Below are positions 50,005 through 57,548 of a stretch of 64,000 nucleotides of DNA, in pieces; the first letter of the stretch is position 1, and each line of letters starts with the position of its first letter. A program made the position numbers and the translations under genes. Source of the DNA: a virus; IMG/VR virus record IMGVR_UViG_3300044821_000131, positions 1 through 64,000 of that record; one strand, written 5' to 3'. Below the pieces are notes generated by a model. It did not search any database and had not been told where the DNA came from. It saw only the letters and a program-made list of their open reading frames with translations.

Positions 50005-51068
50005 TTGATGTTTTTCCGTCTGCTAGTCAGACTCCAAAGTTGTCGGAAGCGGCTCAGGCCGCGTTGCAGCGTACGTTTCAAGAAGGTTGTATTATTATTC
50101 TCAGCATCGGCAAGAAAAGCTGGAGCACCAAGCTCACTCCCGACCTGCTCGGCCTCGACGCGCTTCCCCCCGCCTGTAAAGGTCGATGGGATCTATTGCA
50201 GGAGGAATCCGATCCTGAGAACCCTGAAGAGCAGGACCTGACCAAGAAGGATCCGGCAGCGAAGATCAGTAGTATCGAAGGCAAGGCTCGAAATTACCTG
50301 CGCAAGCAATCTCTGTCCTTCGGCAACGAAGCCCGGGCCAATTTTCGCTTTGTTCGCACGGATATGATGATCGATACTCTGTTGAGTTTGCAGGAGTTCA
50401 AAAAGCAGTACTTCGATGCGGTCGATGAATTGATTTTGGCACTGCCAGCTATCAAAGAGAATCTCAAGCTTAACAAGCCGAAGCAGTGGGAGAAGTTGAA
50501 AGACTTTTATGACGTGGGTAGCGATTTTATCAAGAAGCAGTATTACTTCGTATATGAATCCATGGCCATGGCCTTCCCGAAAGCTTTGGACAGCATGGAT
50601 ATCGAAGATCTGCTTCGGCGACAAACAATCGAGGGTCGGGTTACTGACGAGTATCGGGCCAAGGCGGAGCTGGTACTGCGTGAGCAGTCGATGCAGGCCA
50701 AAGAAACGGCCAAGGGATTCGTTGAGGACACGATCCGGGCGATACGTGGCCAAGCCGTCAAGGCTTTTCAGGAAATCGGGGCTAAGATTCAAAAGGGTGA
50801 CGCGCTTAATAAGAAGAATATCGAGAAGATTCGGGAGGCAGTTCAGTATGTTAAACGTATGGACTTTCTCGGAGACCGTGACTTCGTAACTCATATGTCG
50901 AACGTGGAAAACATGTTGGATGGCACCTCCACCTTCAAGGACAACGATCAAGCCGTGGCCGAATTGGATAAGATTCTGAAGCAGACCGTGGCGTTTGTGG
51001 GGAGTACGACTGACTCCGCAGTAGCGTCCATGACTGAATCGTATTTCGCCAGAAACTTGTCCTTATAG
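50001..51068 (+). CDS. Hypothetical protein, 355 aa (possible AAA partner)
   Basis: ATGA-coupled to the Ycf46-like ATPase. Strongly helical with charged stretches (LRRQTIEGRVTDEYRAKAEL). The general layout recalls DUF3150-type proteins that accompany AAA+ ATPases, but no diagnostic motif is visible, so this is only a suggestion. Confidence 0.5.
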   Translation: MIDVFPSASQTPKLSEAAQAALQRTFQEGCIIILSIGKKSWSTKLTPDLLGLDALPPACKGRWDLLQEESDPENPEEQDLTKKDPAAKISSIEGKARNYLRKQSLSFGNEARANFRFVRTDMMIDTLLSLQEFKKQYFDAVDELILALPAIKENLKLNKPKQWEKLKDFYDVGSDFIKKQYYFVYESMAMAFPKALDSMDIEDLLRRQTIEGRVTDEYRAKAELVLREQSMQAKETAKGFVEDTIRAIRGQAVKAFQEIGAKIQKGDALNKKNIEKIREAVQYVKRMDFLGDRDFVTHMSNVENMLDGTSTFKDNDQAVAELDKILKQTVAFVGSTTDSAVASMTESYFARNLSL

Positions 51069-51092
51069 TTTGGTCGATTTGACGGTTGTCAT

Positions 51093-51120
51093 TTGACGAC
51101 GCATTCATCCGTGCTATCTT
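51093..51120 (+). promoter_or_regulatory. Promoter TTGACG-16-TATCTT
   Basis: TTGACG at 51093-51098 and TATCTT at 51115-51120. A second TTGACG lies at 51079. It precedes the 51176 gene with a leader of about 50 bases. Confidence 0.55.
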
Positions 51121-51175
51121 GATTGCACGTTAAGTACCTGGTGTTGATGTCGACATCCGGGTCTAAATTTAAAAT

Positions 51176-51406
51176 ATGAATGCAAAAGTATCGTCTGATT
51201 GTGCCGAGTTGTCGTCTCCTTCGTCCGTAGTCCAGTTCTTCATTAAGTTGTTTGAAGACAAGCCCGTGTCCGATATCCGGCGTGCTCTCCTTGCAGTCAA
51301 TAGTGGCGGCTATGCCGATCTATTGCCGAATGAGAGCACGGCCTGTCTGGCGGGCAGTGGTCTCATTGGTCTGCTGGTGGACCGAAAAGCCTGTTTAGTC
51401 GAATAG
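51176..51406 (+). CDS. Hypothetical protein, 76 aa
   Basis: Starts MNAKVSSDCAELSSPSSV. Short, helical. It has its own promoter and a strong terminator after it, suggesting independent expression. Function unknown. Confidence 0.55.
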   Translation: MNAKVSSDCAELSSPSSVVQFFIKLFEDKPVSDIRRALLAVNSGGYADLLPNESTACLAGSGLIGLLVDRKACLVE

Positions 51407-51423
51407 TGGAATTATCAACAAGT

Positions 51424-51454
51424 ACGCGCAGTAATCCCTTACTGCGCGTTTTTG
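51424..51454 (+). terminator. Rho-independent terminator, duplicated copy 2
   Basis: Identical hairpin to 47193 (ACGCGCAGTAA-TCCC-TTACTGCGCGT plus U tract), again followed by TGCATTTTATG and a hexapeptide gene. Confidence 0.9.
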
Positions 51455-51460
51455 CATTTT

Positions 51461-51886
51461 ATGCTCCTATATCTAAAAGATTCAAACGGTATTTGGAAAT
51501 TACACAGCTACGAAACGTTATCCGATTTGGCCAATGAGTTTGCCAAACGTAACATAAAAATCGGCAATGACGTGACGATCGGCGATTACGTGGCGCTCGG
51601 CAATGACGTGGCGCTCGGCAATCGCGTGAAGATCGGCAATGGCGTGGTTATTCCCAAAGCTGCGAACATCCAACTCCAATACGACCTGGTCACCATCAAC
51701 AACTTGGGATCCCGGAACGCGCCCTTATCTGCTGTTAAAATCAAGGATATCGTCCATGTCGCGACTGGGTGCTTCAGTGGCACGATTGATGAGTTTGATA
51801 AGAAGGTGAAGGAAGTGCATGAAGAGAGTGAGCATGGGATGCGTTATCTGAAGGCCATTAAATATATCAAAGATCAATTAACATGA
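51461..51886 (+). CDS. Hexapeptide-repeat protein, copy 5 (complete, 5 units)
   Basis: Shortest complete copy: N-terminal block (LYLKDSNGIWKLHSYETL), five units, and the shared C-terminal domain (ATGCFSGTIDEFDKK). The ATG at 51461 follows the duplicated leader; a TTG at 51452 is in frame. ATGA overlap with the DUF1257-like gene links it to the Ycf46 module, possibly by insertion. Confidence 0.85.
   Translation: MLLYLKDSNGIWKLHSYETLSDLANEFAKRNIKIGNDVTIGDYVALGNDVALGNRVKIGNGVVIPKAANIQLQYDLVTINNLGSRNAPLSAVKIKDIVHVATGCFSGTIDEFDKKVKEVHEESEHGMRYLKAIKYIKDQLT
51557..51646 (+). repeat. 18-bp coding tandem repeat, 5 units
   Basis: Five units in frame with copy 5. Same variable positions as the other arrays. 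Confidence 0.9.
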
Positions 51887-52233
51887 GTCATATTGTAAAA
51901 TTTTCAGCGGCCAAGTTTACAAATTTGGATATACTGAAAAAGGCGTTTGCAAAATTCAATTGGCAATCCGTCGGCAACGTGATACTGCATCCCGAAAAAC
52001 GGGGCAATATCACCTTGGTGCAGAATACGGTTTCGATGGAGTGGGACCTGCAAGGTGACCTGTCGATGGGAGGCATATACGACACCTTCGGTCGAAACTT
52101 TGAGAAGTTGCAGCAGCAATACGGGTTGGAAATGCTTGAACAGTACGTGCAGGAGAAAGCCGGAACTATGGCGTGCGAAACGTTGGAGGATGGCACGATC
52201 ATGGGTGAAATTGAGATGGAGGTGATGCTGTGA
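51883..52233 (+). CDS. DUF1257 (Ycf35-like) protein, 116 aa
   Basis: Starts MSHIVKFSAAKFTNLDILKK, matching the MSH...L..AL opening of DUF1257/Ycf35, with LQQQYGLEMLEQYVQEKAG matching the family end. DUF1257 proteins co-occur with Ycf46 AAA+ ATPases and DUF2997; the joint role is unknown. ATGA-coupled to neighbours on both sides. Confidence 0.65.
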   Translation: MSHIVKFSAAKFTNLDILKKAFAKFNWQSVGNVILHPEKRGNITLVQNTVSMEWDLQGDLSMGGIYDTFGRNFEKLQQQYGLEMLEQYVQEKAGTMACETLEDGTIMGEIEMEVML

Positions 52234-52430
52234 AGGCTAAGATCAAATTCCGGCTGACTCCTGATGGCAAGGTTCATTGGGACAATATCGAGAATGTGGG
52301 ATCGTCCTGCACCAAGGTCATTGACGACGTTTCATCTGATCTTGGTCTACATGTAGAGACGCTGGGTCCGACGACGCCAGCCTTTTACGAGGAAGTCCAG
52401 CAGGATAACGAACAAGACATTACGACATGA
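52230..52430 (+). CDS. DUF2997-like protein, 66 aa
   Basis: Pattern KIKFRLTPDGKVHWDNIENV, GSSCTKV and DLGLHVETLGPTTPAFYEE matches DUF2997 (I-x-PDG ... G-x-SC ... LG ... TPxFY). It completes the Ycf46-DUF1257-DUF2997 set. The start is GTG in an ATGxTGTGA overlap with the previous gene. Confidence 0.65.
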   Translation: MKAKIKFRLTPDGKVHWDNIENVGSSCTKVIDDVSSDLGLHVETLGPTTPAFYEEVQQDNEQDITT

Positions 52431-52696
52431 TTCAGCCACCTAAAATTCCTGAAAACTTGGGCACGCTTGATATGCCCGCCTTGGTCGAGCTTTACCGATT
52501 GACCGGGTCGAAGCGGGTAGCCTCGGCCATTCACAAGTTGAGCCAAGCGCCAGTCCCGACCGCACCGATTGCACCTGTGGTGCACCCAAGACCCGGCGGC
52601 ACTCCGAAAGGATTTCATGTGCCACGACGGGAACAGGGTAGTTATAAACCGAGGCCAATTGAACGCCAGCCCAAGTTGACGTCAGATGAAGGTTAA
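52427..52696 (+). CDS. Hypothetical protein, 89 aa
   Basis: Helical N-terminal half (LDMPALVELYRLTGSKRVAS), Pro/Arg-rich disordered C-terminal half (HPRPGGTPKGFHVPRREQGS). ATGA overlap with the DUF2997-like gene. Possibly part of the module. Confidence 0.5.
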   Translation: MIQPPKIPENLGTLDMPALVELYRLTGSKRVASAIHKLSQAPVPTAPIAPVVHPRPGGTPKGFHVPRREQGSYKPRPIERQPKLTSDEG

Positions 52697-52943
52697 GGCG
52701 AAAGTATTCTTGCGCCCAGATGGCACAGTCGAAGCCGTGTATCGAGACACACTGTTCCCTTTATTCGGATCCATAACACAGGTCACCCGGGTGACCGATG
52801 TAGAGTTCAATCTATCATCGCAGACGTGGGAATCGAGAGATGTTCACGGCTGTCTGTTGGTACAGAACGTTTCTCGTGATCAGTGTGTTCAAGAGGAACA
52901 CTCCATCGTTGAAGACCGCATGCGCCTCGCGTGCGCAGTTTGA
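52686..52943 (+). CDS. Hypothetical protein, 85 aa
   Basis: Starts MKVKAKVFLRPDGTVEAVYR; beta-rich. It overlaps the previous gene by 11 bases and ends before a terminator. Middle block TQVTRVTDVEFNLSSQTWES is a pattern common in phage unknowns. Confidence 0.5.
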   Translation: MKVKAKVFLRPDGTVEAVYRDTLFPLFGSITQVTRVTDVEFNLSSQTWESRDVHGCLLVQNVSRDQCVQEEHSIVEDRMRLACAV

Positions 52944-52951
52944 TTCAATTA

Positions 52952-52990
52952 ACCGACGGCGCTTACATGGGTCGTCGGTCTCTTTCGTTT
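52952..52990 (+). terminator. Rho-independent terminator
   Basis: ACCGACG, 14-base loop, CGTCGGT then CTCTTTCGTTT. A second hairpin GTTTCGAC...GTCGAAAC follows at 52987-53010. Closes the Ycf46/DUF1257 operon. Confidence 0.75.
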
Positions 52991-53089
52991 CGACCAGCCA
53001 GTGTCGAAACACTCATGGTTGCCACCTATTGTCAACCTTGTCATATCCAACAAAATCCCCACTGGTGTCTTTCCTACTAAACTACTGTT

Positions 53090-54085
53090 ATGCAAATACA
53101 GCTAGATAATCCCCCCAGTTCCAAACTTACGTCACAAGAACGTCGGATAACGCAGGCCGTGCCCTCAACGCCCGGCTCCGAAGTTAATCCACAGGTGCGT
53201 CGAGTAACGCAGTCGCAGACGACAATCAATAACTCGAATGTGCGCCAAGCATCGGCATCGTCAACAACCACAGGTTTTCGTAAGCGCATCGACCGAGTGC
53301 CTGGCACCTATACACTGAAGCGCACCGGCGGACCTGGCCACGGATATGGTCAACTGTTGGTACGTCGATGCAATAAAGGCTTTGATGTCATTGCGGACTA
53401 TCTTCCCGGCAATGTCGAGAAGCTCGGACGTTGGTTGAGTTACACACCGCTGGAATACAAAGCGTTCCCATTCATCCCGGTGTATCGCTCTTTCGATTCC
53501 AGGACGCCGGATGAGGTTCAGGTTATGGAGATCAGTGTCAACACGATCGACGGTGTCAAATTCCGGCTGCTCACGCTCGATGCTCAGCCGGCCAGCAACT
53601 GGCGAGACTACGCCGGGGTAAAGTCGGACGTGCACAGCGTGGACGCTGGCGTTCGGACTCGTATCCGGAACTTTACTTCGGTCAAGCTGTATCCGGTCGG
53701 AAAGTCGGTTGTCAATAGCGCGGAAGCCGCGCAGTTTTTCGCACCGAAGCCTGTTGCTCCAGCAGTGGTAGGACCCGCTCCGGTCGCTGTTGCGCCAATC
53801 GCACCGATTCCGTCAAAGCCGTGGATCTCGGCGAAACCGGATTATGTCTGGCCTTTGCCTCAACGACCCAAGACTGTTCCTACGTTGGTCTCACGGCATC
53901 CGCTCAAGAAGCCGGCGACCCCGCACAAGTTCAAGACTCCGGTGTATCAATGGTCGGAGTTGTATCGTATGATTCTTAAGAATTGGAAGCGCGTGGCGCC
54001 GAGTGTACAACCCGCACAACGGTCTGCTGCGGAAACGGCGTCGGCTATAGCCCGCAATGGCCAGCGTAATGCCCGATATGCCTGA
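53090..54085 (+). CDS. Hypothetical protein with Pro-rich tail, 331 aa
   Basis: First 60 residues polar and disordered. Residues about 60-210 fold-like (VPGTYTLKRTGGPGHGYGQL, then FIPVYRSFDSRTPDEVQV). The rest is Pro/Ala/Lys-rich (APAVVGPAPVAVAPIAPIPS). Transcribed after a terminator, so probably its own unit. No family recognised. Confidence 0.5.
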   Translation: MQIQLDNPPSSKLTSQERRITQAVPSTPGSEVNPQVRRVTQSQTTINNSNVRQASASSTTTGFRKRIDRVPGTYTLKRTGGPGHGYGQLLVRRCNKGFDVIADYLPGNVEKLGRWLSYTPLEYKAFPFIPVYRSFDSRTPDEVQVMEISVNTIDGVKFRLLTLDAQPASNWRDYAGVKSDVHSVDAGVRTRIRNFTSVKLYPVGKSVVNSAEAAQFFAPKPVAPAVVGPAPVAVAPIAPIPSKPWISAKPDYVWPLPQRPKTVPTLVSRHPLKKPATPHKFKTPVYQWSELYRMILKNWKRVAPSVQPAQRSAAETASAIARNGQRNARYA

Positions 54086-54311
54086 CAGTATGAAGTTTAA
54101 ACTGGTTAAAAACGCCAAAGTGTTGGTGAAGGATAGAGCAAGCACTTCACCATTCGAATGGGAAATACGGGAAGGTATTGTAATCGACGCGTTGCGCGAT
54201 CACATCTTGGTTAAATTCCATTGGTGGATCTTTCCATACCAGCGTTGGGTGTCGTTACAAGCATCGCCGTCACACGAAGTGGCTTATAGAGACGAAGACA
54301 CCCGGGACTGA
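54057..54311 (+). CDS. Hypothetical protein, 84 aa
   Basis: Beta-rich small protein (DALRDHILVKFHWWIFPYQR) overlapping the previous gene. Several in-frame ATGs (54057, 54069, 54078, 54090) could start it; the one at 54078 overlaps the previous stop best. Function unknown. Confidence 0.45.
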   Translation: MASVMPDMPDSMKFKLVKNAKVLVKDRASTSPFEWEIREGIVIDALRDHILVKFHWWIFPYQRWVSLQASPSHEVAYRDEDTRD

Positions 54312-54313
54312 TT

Positions 54314-54553
54314 ATGATAATAACGAAGATCATTCCCGGTTTTGTTTCTCAACGTTTCGATACTGAGAAACAGTGTTGGCTGGACCAAGAGTTTGTGGGC
54401 GGTGACAGCGAGATATTCGATGCTAATGGTGAGGAGTTGTCGACGCAACTCGCCGAGCAGTTACAACGTGACTACCCGGTGCTGTCAGAGTCTTCTCTGC
54501 CGCTTCTCATGGTTCAGCCGAAATCCGTTGACGGTGTCAGTTTGGCTGGCTAG
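54314..54553 (+). CDS. Hypothetical protein, 79 aa
   Basis: Acidic (MIITKIIPGFVSQRFDTEKQ, then GGDSEIFDANGEELS). Shares a typical short phage-protein look of IPGFVxQxFD. Ends 18 bases before the tmRNA. No family recognised. Confidence 0.5.
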   Translation: MIITKIIPGFVSQRFDTEKQCWLDQEFVGGDSEIFDANGEELSTQLAEQLQRDYPVLSESSLPLLMVQPKSVDGVSLAG

Positions 54554-54571
54554 GGTTTGTTTATAGTTTAC

Positions 54572-54991
54572 GGGCACGTACTGGTATCGATTGTTGTTGG
54601 GACTGAAAGACTGCGTGTAGCGGATGGTCGTTGGCCGCTTTAAACTCCGACCAAAACGAAAACGCTAATAGCGGATTCAATATGGGGCCAAGTGTGGCCG
54701 AAGCTGACGCGCTCCTCGCTAAGTTCGGATACACTGAAGCCGTTCTGGCCTGATTAAACAGGCCTCCCGATCTGCCGGGTTAGATGCTCGCTATACCGGC
54801 GGATCGTCACCAGCGAGACCAAGCCTTGGATAGGGCAACGGCTGTTTTTCTGAACAGAGCCGAGAATCTGGTTGGGAGTTTGTCTGAAGCTGGTTGTCGG
54901 TCCTTTCAGGCAGAGTATAAAATCGAATACACACGTAGCGGTTTGAAGCACTAGCAGCAAGACAGGGGTTCGACTCCCCTCGTGTCCACCA
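54572..54991 (+). ncRNA. ssrA: Phage-encoded transfer-messenger RNA
   Basis: 420-nt gene. The 5' end GGGCACG pairs with CGTGTCC before a templated ACCA (7-bp acceptor stem, one G-U). Next to the 5' end is CTGGTATCGATTG, the usual tmRNA D-arm-like start; the 3' end has the T-arm AGGGGTTCGACTCCCCT. Inside, a reading frame including NENANSGFN and ending KFGYTEAVLA stops at 54751-54753, the stop lying in the hairpin GGCCTGATTAAACAGGCC, the helix 5 position. The tag is longer than typical (about 30 residues). It rescues stalled ribosomes and tags nascent proteins for proteolysis; the SmpB partner would be host or elsewhere. Confidence 0.85.
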
Positions 54992-55019
54992 TTTCCCGGT
55001 GAAAGCTGGGGATTAGCCT

Positions 55020-55082
55020 GGACGGAAGTTCCGTCCGGTTTTGTTGGACGCCACTGGGCTTGATAACCCAGTGGCGTTTTTA
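55020..55082 (+). terminator. Terminators downstream of tmRNA
   Basis: First GGACGG-AAGTT-CCGTCC followed by GGTTTTG, then a strong CGCCACTGGG-CTTGATAA-CCCAGTGGCG-TTTTT (55049-55082). These define the tmRNA transcription unit. Confidence 0.85.
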
Positions 55083-55103
55083 ATTATTTAGTATGCTGGA
55101 ATT

Positions 55104-55469
55104 ATGAATACAAGTGAAGAGATTAGGTGCCTGTCCGAGGCGCTTATGGCGAGTTCGCGTGGAATCGAAATCAATTGGTGGTTGTTACGTGCCGCCTCCT
55201 ACGCTCTCGATGAGCTTCAAAAGGAAAGAGAAGCAGACAAAGCAACTATCGATGGCTTGGAACAATATCATACTGGTCTTACTGTTGCCAACGAAAGAGC
55301 TTTTAAAGCTGAAGGAGAAGTCGGGCAACTCCGCCTCGCCATCAAGTCTAAGGACGAAGCGCTTCTGGCGCACGTCAAGTGGCACGAGGAATATGACGAG
55401 TATGGCGGATGGACCGACTCTGATCTATGTGAATTGACTTATAAAGCTTTGAAAACAGACTTCAAATGA
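55104..55469 (+). CDS. Coiled-coil hypothetical protein, 121 aa
   Basis: Residues about 35-85 form heptads (LDELQKEREADKATIDGLEQ). Ends DSDLCELTYKALKTDFK. ATGA-coupled to the next gene. Composition typical of short accessory phage proteins. Confidence 0.55.
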   Translation: MNTSEEIRCLSEALMASSRGIEINWWLLRAASYALDELQKEREADKATIDGLEQYHTGLTVANERAFKAEGEVGQLRLAIKSKDEALLAHVKWHEEYDEYGGWTDSDLCELTYKALKTDFK

Positions 55470-55876
55470 CCATTACGAAAGAAGAAATTTGTCAACTTAT
55501 AGACGAGTTGCATGCGGCCCCGTATGTGGCTGGCGATCTTCATCATCGATCGGAGTCAGCAATGGCTATTCTGTATCGAGAACGAGAAGAGGCGCGTAAC
55601 CATGATGCGTCAGTGTGCCAGGCGTTAGAGGCGAGAACATCTGAACGCGAGCGCCTGCTGCTCGAAGTAAAGTTAGGGAACGAGCAGATCGACAGACTTA
55701 AGGTGGAAAAACTACGGGCAACTTTGGTCGGGGCGATCCAATGCCAGTGTGGATGTGCGTACTCAAGCATCGATCCCGAGACTGGCGATTTGCATTTCGG
55801 CCCGGGCTTCTTAGTACAACAATGCCCGCGTTGTATTCTAGTTAATACTTTAGAGCAGGAACTCAAAAATAAATGA
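55466..55876 (+). CDS. Coiled-coil zinc-ribbon protein, 136 aa
   Basis: Helical first 90 residues (ERERLLLEVKLGNEQIDRLK), then QCQCGCAYSSIDPETG and QCPRCILVN, a CxC...CxxC zinc site. ATGA overlaps on both sides. Function unknown. Confidence 0.55.
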   Translation: MTITKEEICQLIDELHAAPYVAGDLHHRSESAMAILYREREEARNHDASVCQALEARTSERERLLLEVKLGNEQIDRLKVEKLRATLVGAIQCQCGCAYSSIDPETGDLHFGPGFLVQQCPRCILVNTLEQELKNK

Positions 55877-56310
55877 ATAATATAACTGAAACAGATCCGA
55901 CTGTACCTCTTGGTGAGTGCCGAGTATGTCGAACCAAAACTGAGCGAGATGACCTTATTCACTTGGCCATATACGTGGCAGGTAGCGAAGGTATTACCGT
56001 GTGTAACGCGTGTCGTCTCGTACTTGCCGAAGTTGTGCGGGGCATGATGCGTGCCAATATCTCTGGAAGAAAACAGGGGTATTTAGCCGCTAAAAACCCT
56101 CAACACAACAACACGACGCCAACTATAAAAGACGATGCACCGCCGAGACCGTGGCATTTTGTAAACTACGGGTATAATATCGGAGTTTACGAAGGCGCTA
56201 TTAAAACCCGCGACGGCGTTACGGTTGCTCATTTGAAAGCTTGTGAATGCGACGAACTTGAGGCTAGAGCCGCTTTAATCATCCAATCCGTCAATGAACA
56301 CTTCGTCTAA
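55873..56310 (+). CDS. Zinc-finger hypothetical protein, 145 aa
   Basis: CRVCRTKTERDD and TVCNACRLVL give two CxxC pairs near the N-terminus. The C-terminal half (KDDAPPRPWHFVNYGYNIGV) contains a short EAGxI-like hypothetical pattern seen in many phages. It overlaps the next gene by 17 bases. Confidence 0.5.
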   Translation: MNNITETDPTVPLGECRVCRTKTERDDLIHLAIYVAGSEGITVCNACRLVLAEVVRGMMRANISGRKQGYLAAKNPQHNNTTPTIKDDAPPRPWHFVNYGYNIGVYEGAIKTRDGVTVAHLKACECDELEARAALIIQSVNEHFV

Positions 56311-56548
56311 AAAATCATTTGAACCATGCAACTGGCCATTCAACGACGGAGCGGAATACAATCCTTGCGAGCGTTTGAAAATCCGTGGTGGTTATATTTA
56401 CTTCCGCCCGCAATCTGAACATTTTCAATTCACCGTTTCTTGCGGACCTAATAGTGAACGTAGTTTTTCCGGTTGCTATTTCGGACATGACGGAATGACA
56501 GCGGACAAAGTGCGTGCCGATTTAATACGTCGTTCTGGCAGCTTCTAA
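56294..56548 (+). CDS. Hypothetical protein, 84 aa
   Basis: Contains GGYIYFRPQSEHFQFTVSCG, suggesting a small beta fold. It begins a run with AT-richer codons than the phage core. No family recognised. Confidence 0.45.
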   Translation: MNTSSKKSFEPCNWPFNDGAEYNPCERLKIRGGYIYFRPQSEHFQFTVSCGPNSERSFSGCYFGHDGMTADKVRADLIRRSGSF

Positions 56549-56566
56549 CCATTAACACCAAAAACT

Positions 56567-57004
56567 ATGAAAACTACAAACGCCAAAGCGACTCCGAGCC
56601 CAAAACAGCAAGTTATTATTCAAATCACTTCCCAAAAAACTTACCTTCCCGAATCGAAGATGCGGCAGCAGGTTGAGGCAGATTTAAATAAGCTGTCCAT
56701 GTCAACTGTTTACGGGTTGCAAACATTAATTGCGCTTCGTCTCGCTGAACAAAAAAGCGAACTGGAATGCGAACACGCCGCGCTAAACACCGTTGCGGAA
56801 GCGGCTAAACGGCATTTGGTGGTGGAGAAGGGAAAAGTTAAATGGCTACAAAATTGGCTCCACAATGGCGAGGGGAAAACATTATCAGAGGTTAGTCGCG
56901 CCTCCCTGGGGCAACTTTTAGCTGAAATGTTCCAGCTCACATCTGGCTCGAAATTGCCGCAAACTCTCGCCGCCCTCGCCGCGATCCGTGGAGGTGAAAA
57001 ATGA
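56567..57004 (+). CDS. Hypothetical protein, 145 aa (LAALAAIRGG ending)
   Basis: Helical protein ending QTLAALAAIRGGEK. The block EHAALNTVAEAA and the ending recur in the gene at 57228 (EHAALNAVADML; SNLAALAAIRGKK), so the two share ancestry at their 3' ends, with a near-identical stretch of DNA at 56966 and 57465. Function unknown. Confidence 0.5.
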   Translation: MKTTNAKATPSPKQQVIIQITSQKTYLPESKMRQQVEADLNKLSMSTVYGLQTLIALRLAEQKSELECEHAALNTVAEAAKRHLVVEKGKVKWLQNWLHNGEGKTLSEVSRASLGQLLAEMFQLTSGSKLPQTLAALAAIRGGEK

Positions 57005-57231
57005 AAACAACTACAAACGACAAAACGACTCCAGACAAAAACAAAATGTTCAAAACAGCCTATGCAACTGTTGCTTGCGCTTGCATAAAGGTTGGCGATT
57101 GTGTCAGTGTTGAGTTTTCACACTACGGCAACAATGGGTTAGCTTGGTTCTACATTGACCGAAGCCAACACGGCCAACTTCCGCATAAAGTCGCCTATCC
57201 GGCCAACCATTTGAAGGATTTTTGTTTATGA
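57001..57231 (+). CDS. Hypothetical protein, 76 aa
   Basis: Includes ATVACACIKVGDCVSVEFSH and a Cys-containing beta-like region. ATGA overlap with the previous gene. Function unknown. Confidence 0.5.
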   Translation: MKTTTNDKTTPDKNKMFKTAYATVACACIKVGDCVSVEFSHYGNNGLAWFYIDRSQHGQLPHKVAYPANHLKDFCL

Positions 57232-57548
57232 AAGAATCACCATTTCACACACTAGCAACGGCATACGTGGCTAACAGTTATCAATCGTATGAGGAAAAGT
57301 CTGCCGTAATAAATCCAGCTGTCAACGAACACGCCGCCTTAAACGCCGTGGCGGATATGCTTAAAGATGCAGCTAGATTCTTACAAGCTCATTCCGAATC
57401 ATCCACCACCACTTGCGGAAATGCGGATGCTTTCCGTGCGCGTTCAAAGCAATACCGCTCCAACCTCGCCGCCCTCGCCGCGATCCGTGGAAAGAAACAA
57501 GCCATGAATAAAAACAAGGTACGAAAACATGAGAGAAAAATACATTGA
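57228..57548 (+). CDS. Hypothetical protein, 106 aa (partner of the 56567 gene)
   Basis: Starts MKESPFHTLATAYVANSYQS in an ATGA overlap. Its second half repeats the EHAALN...LAALAAIRG pattern of the 56567 gene. The C-terminus is basic (NKVRKHERKIH). Function unknown. Confidence 0.5.
   Translation: MKESPFHTLATAYVANSYQSYEEKSAVINPAVNEHAALNAVADMLKDAARFLQAHSESSTTTCGNADAFRARSKQYRSNLAALAAIRGKKQAMNKNKVRKHERKIH

Noticed and set aside
54950-54991. Separate tRNA gene
   Set aside because: The T arm and ACCA belong to the tmRNA: no anticodon arm precedes them and the 5' partner lies 400 bases upstream.
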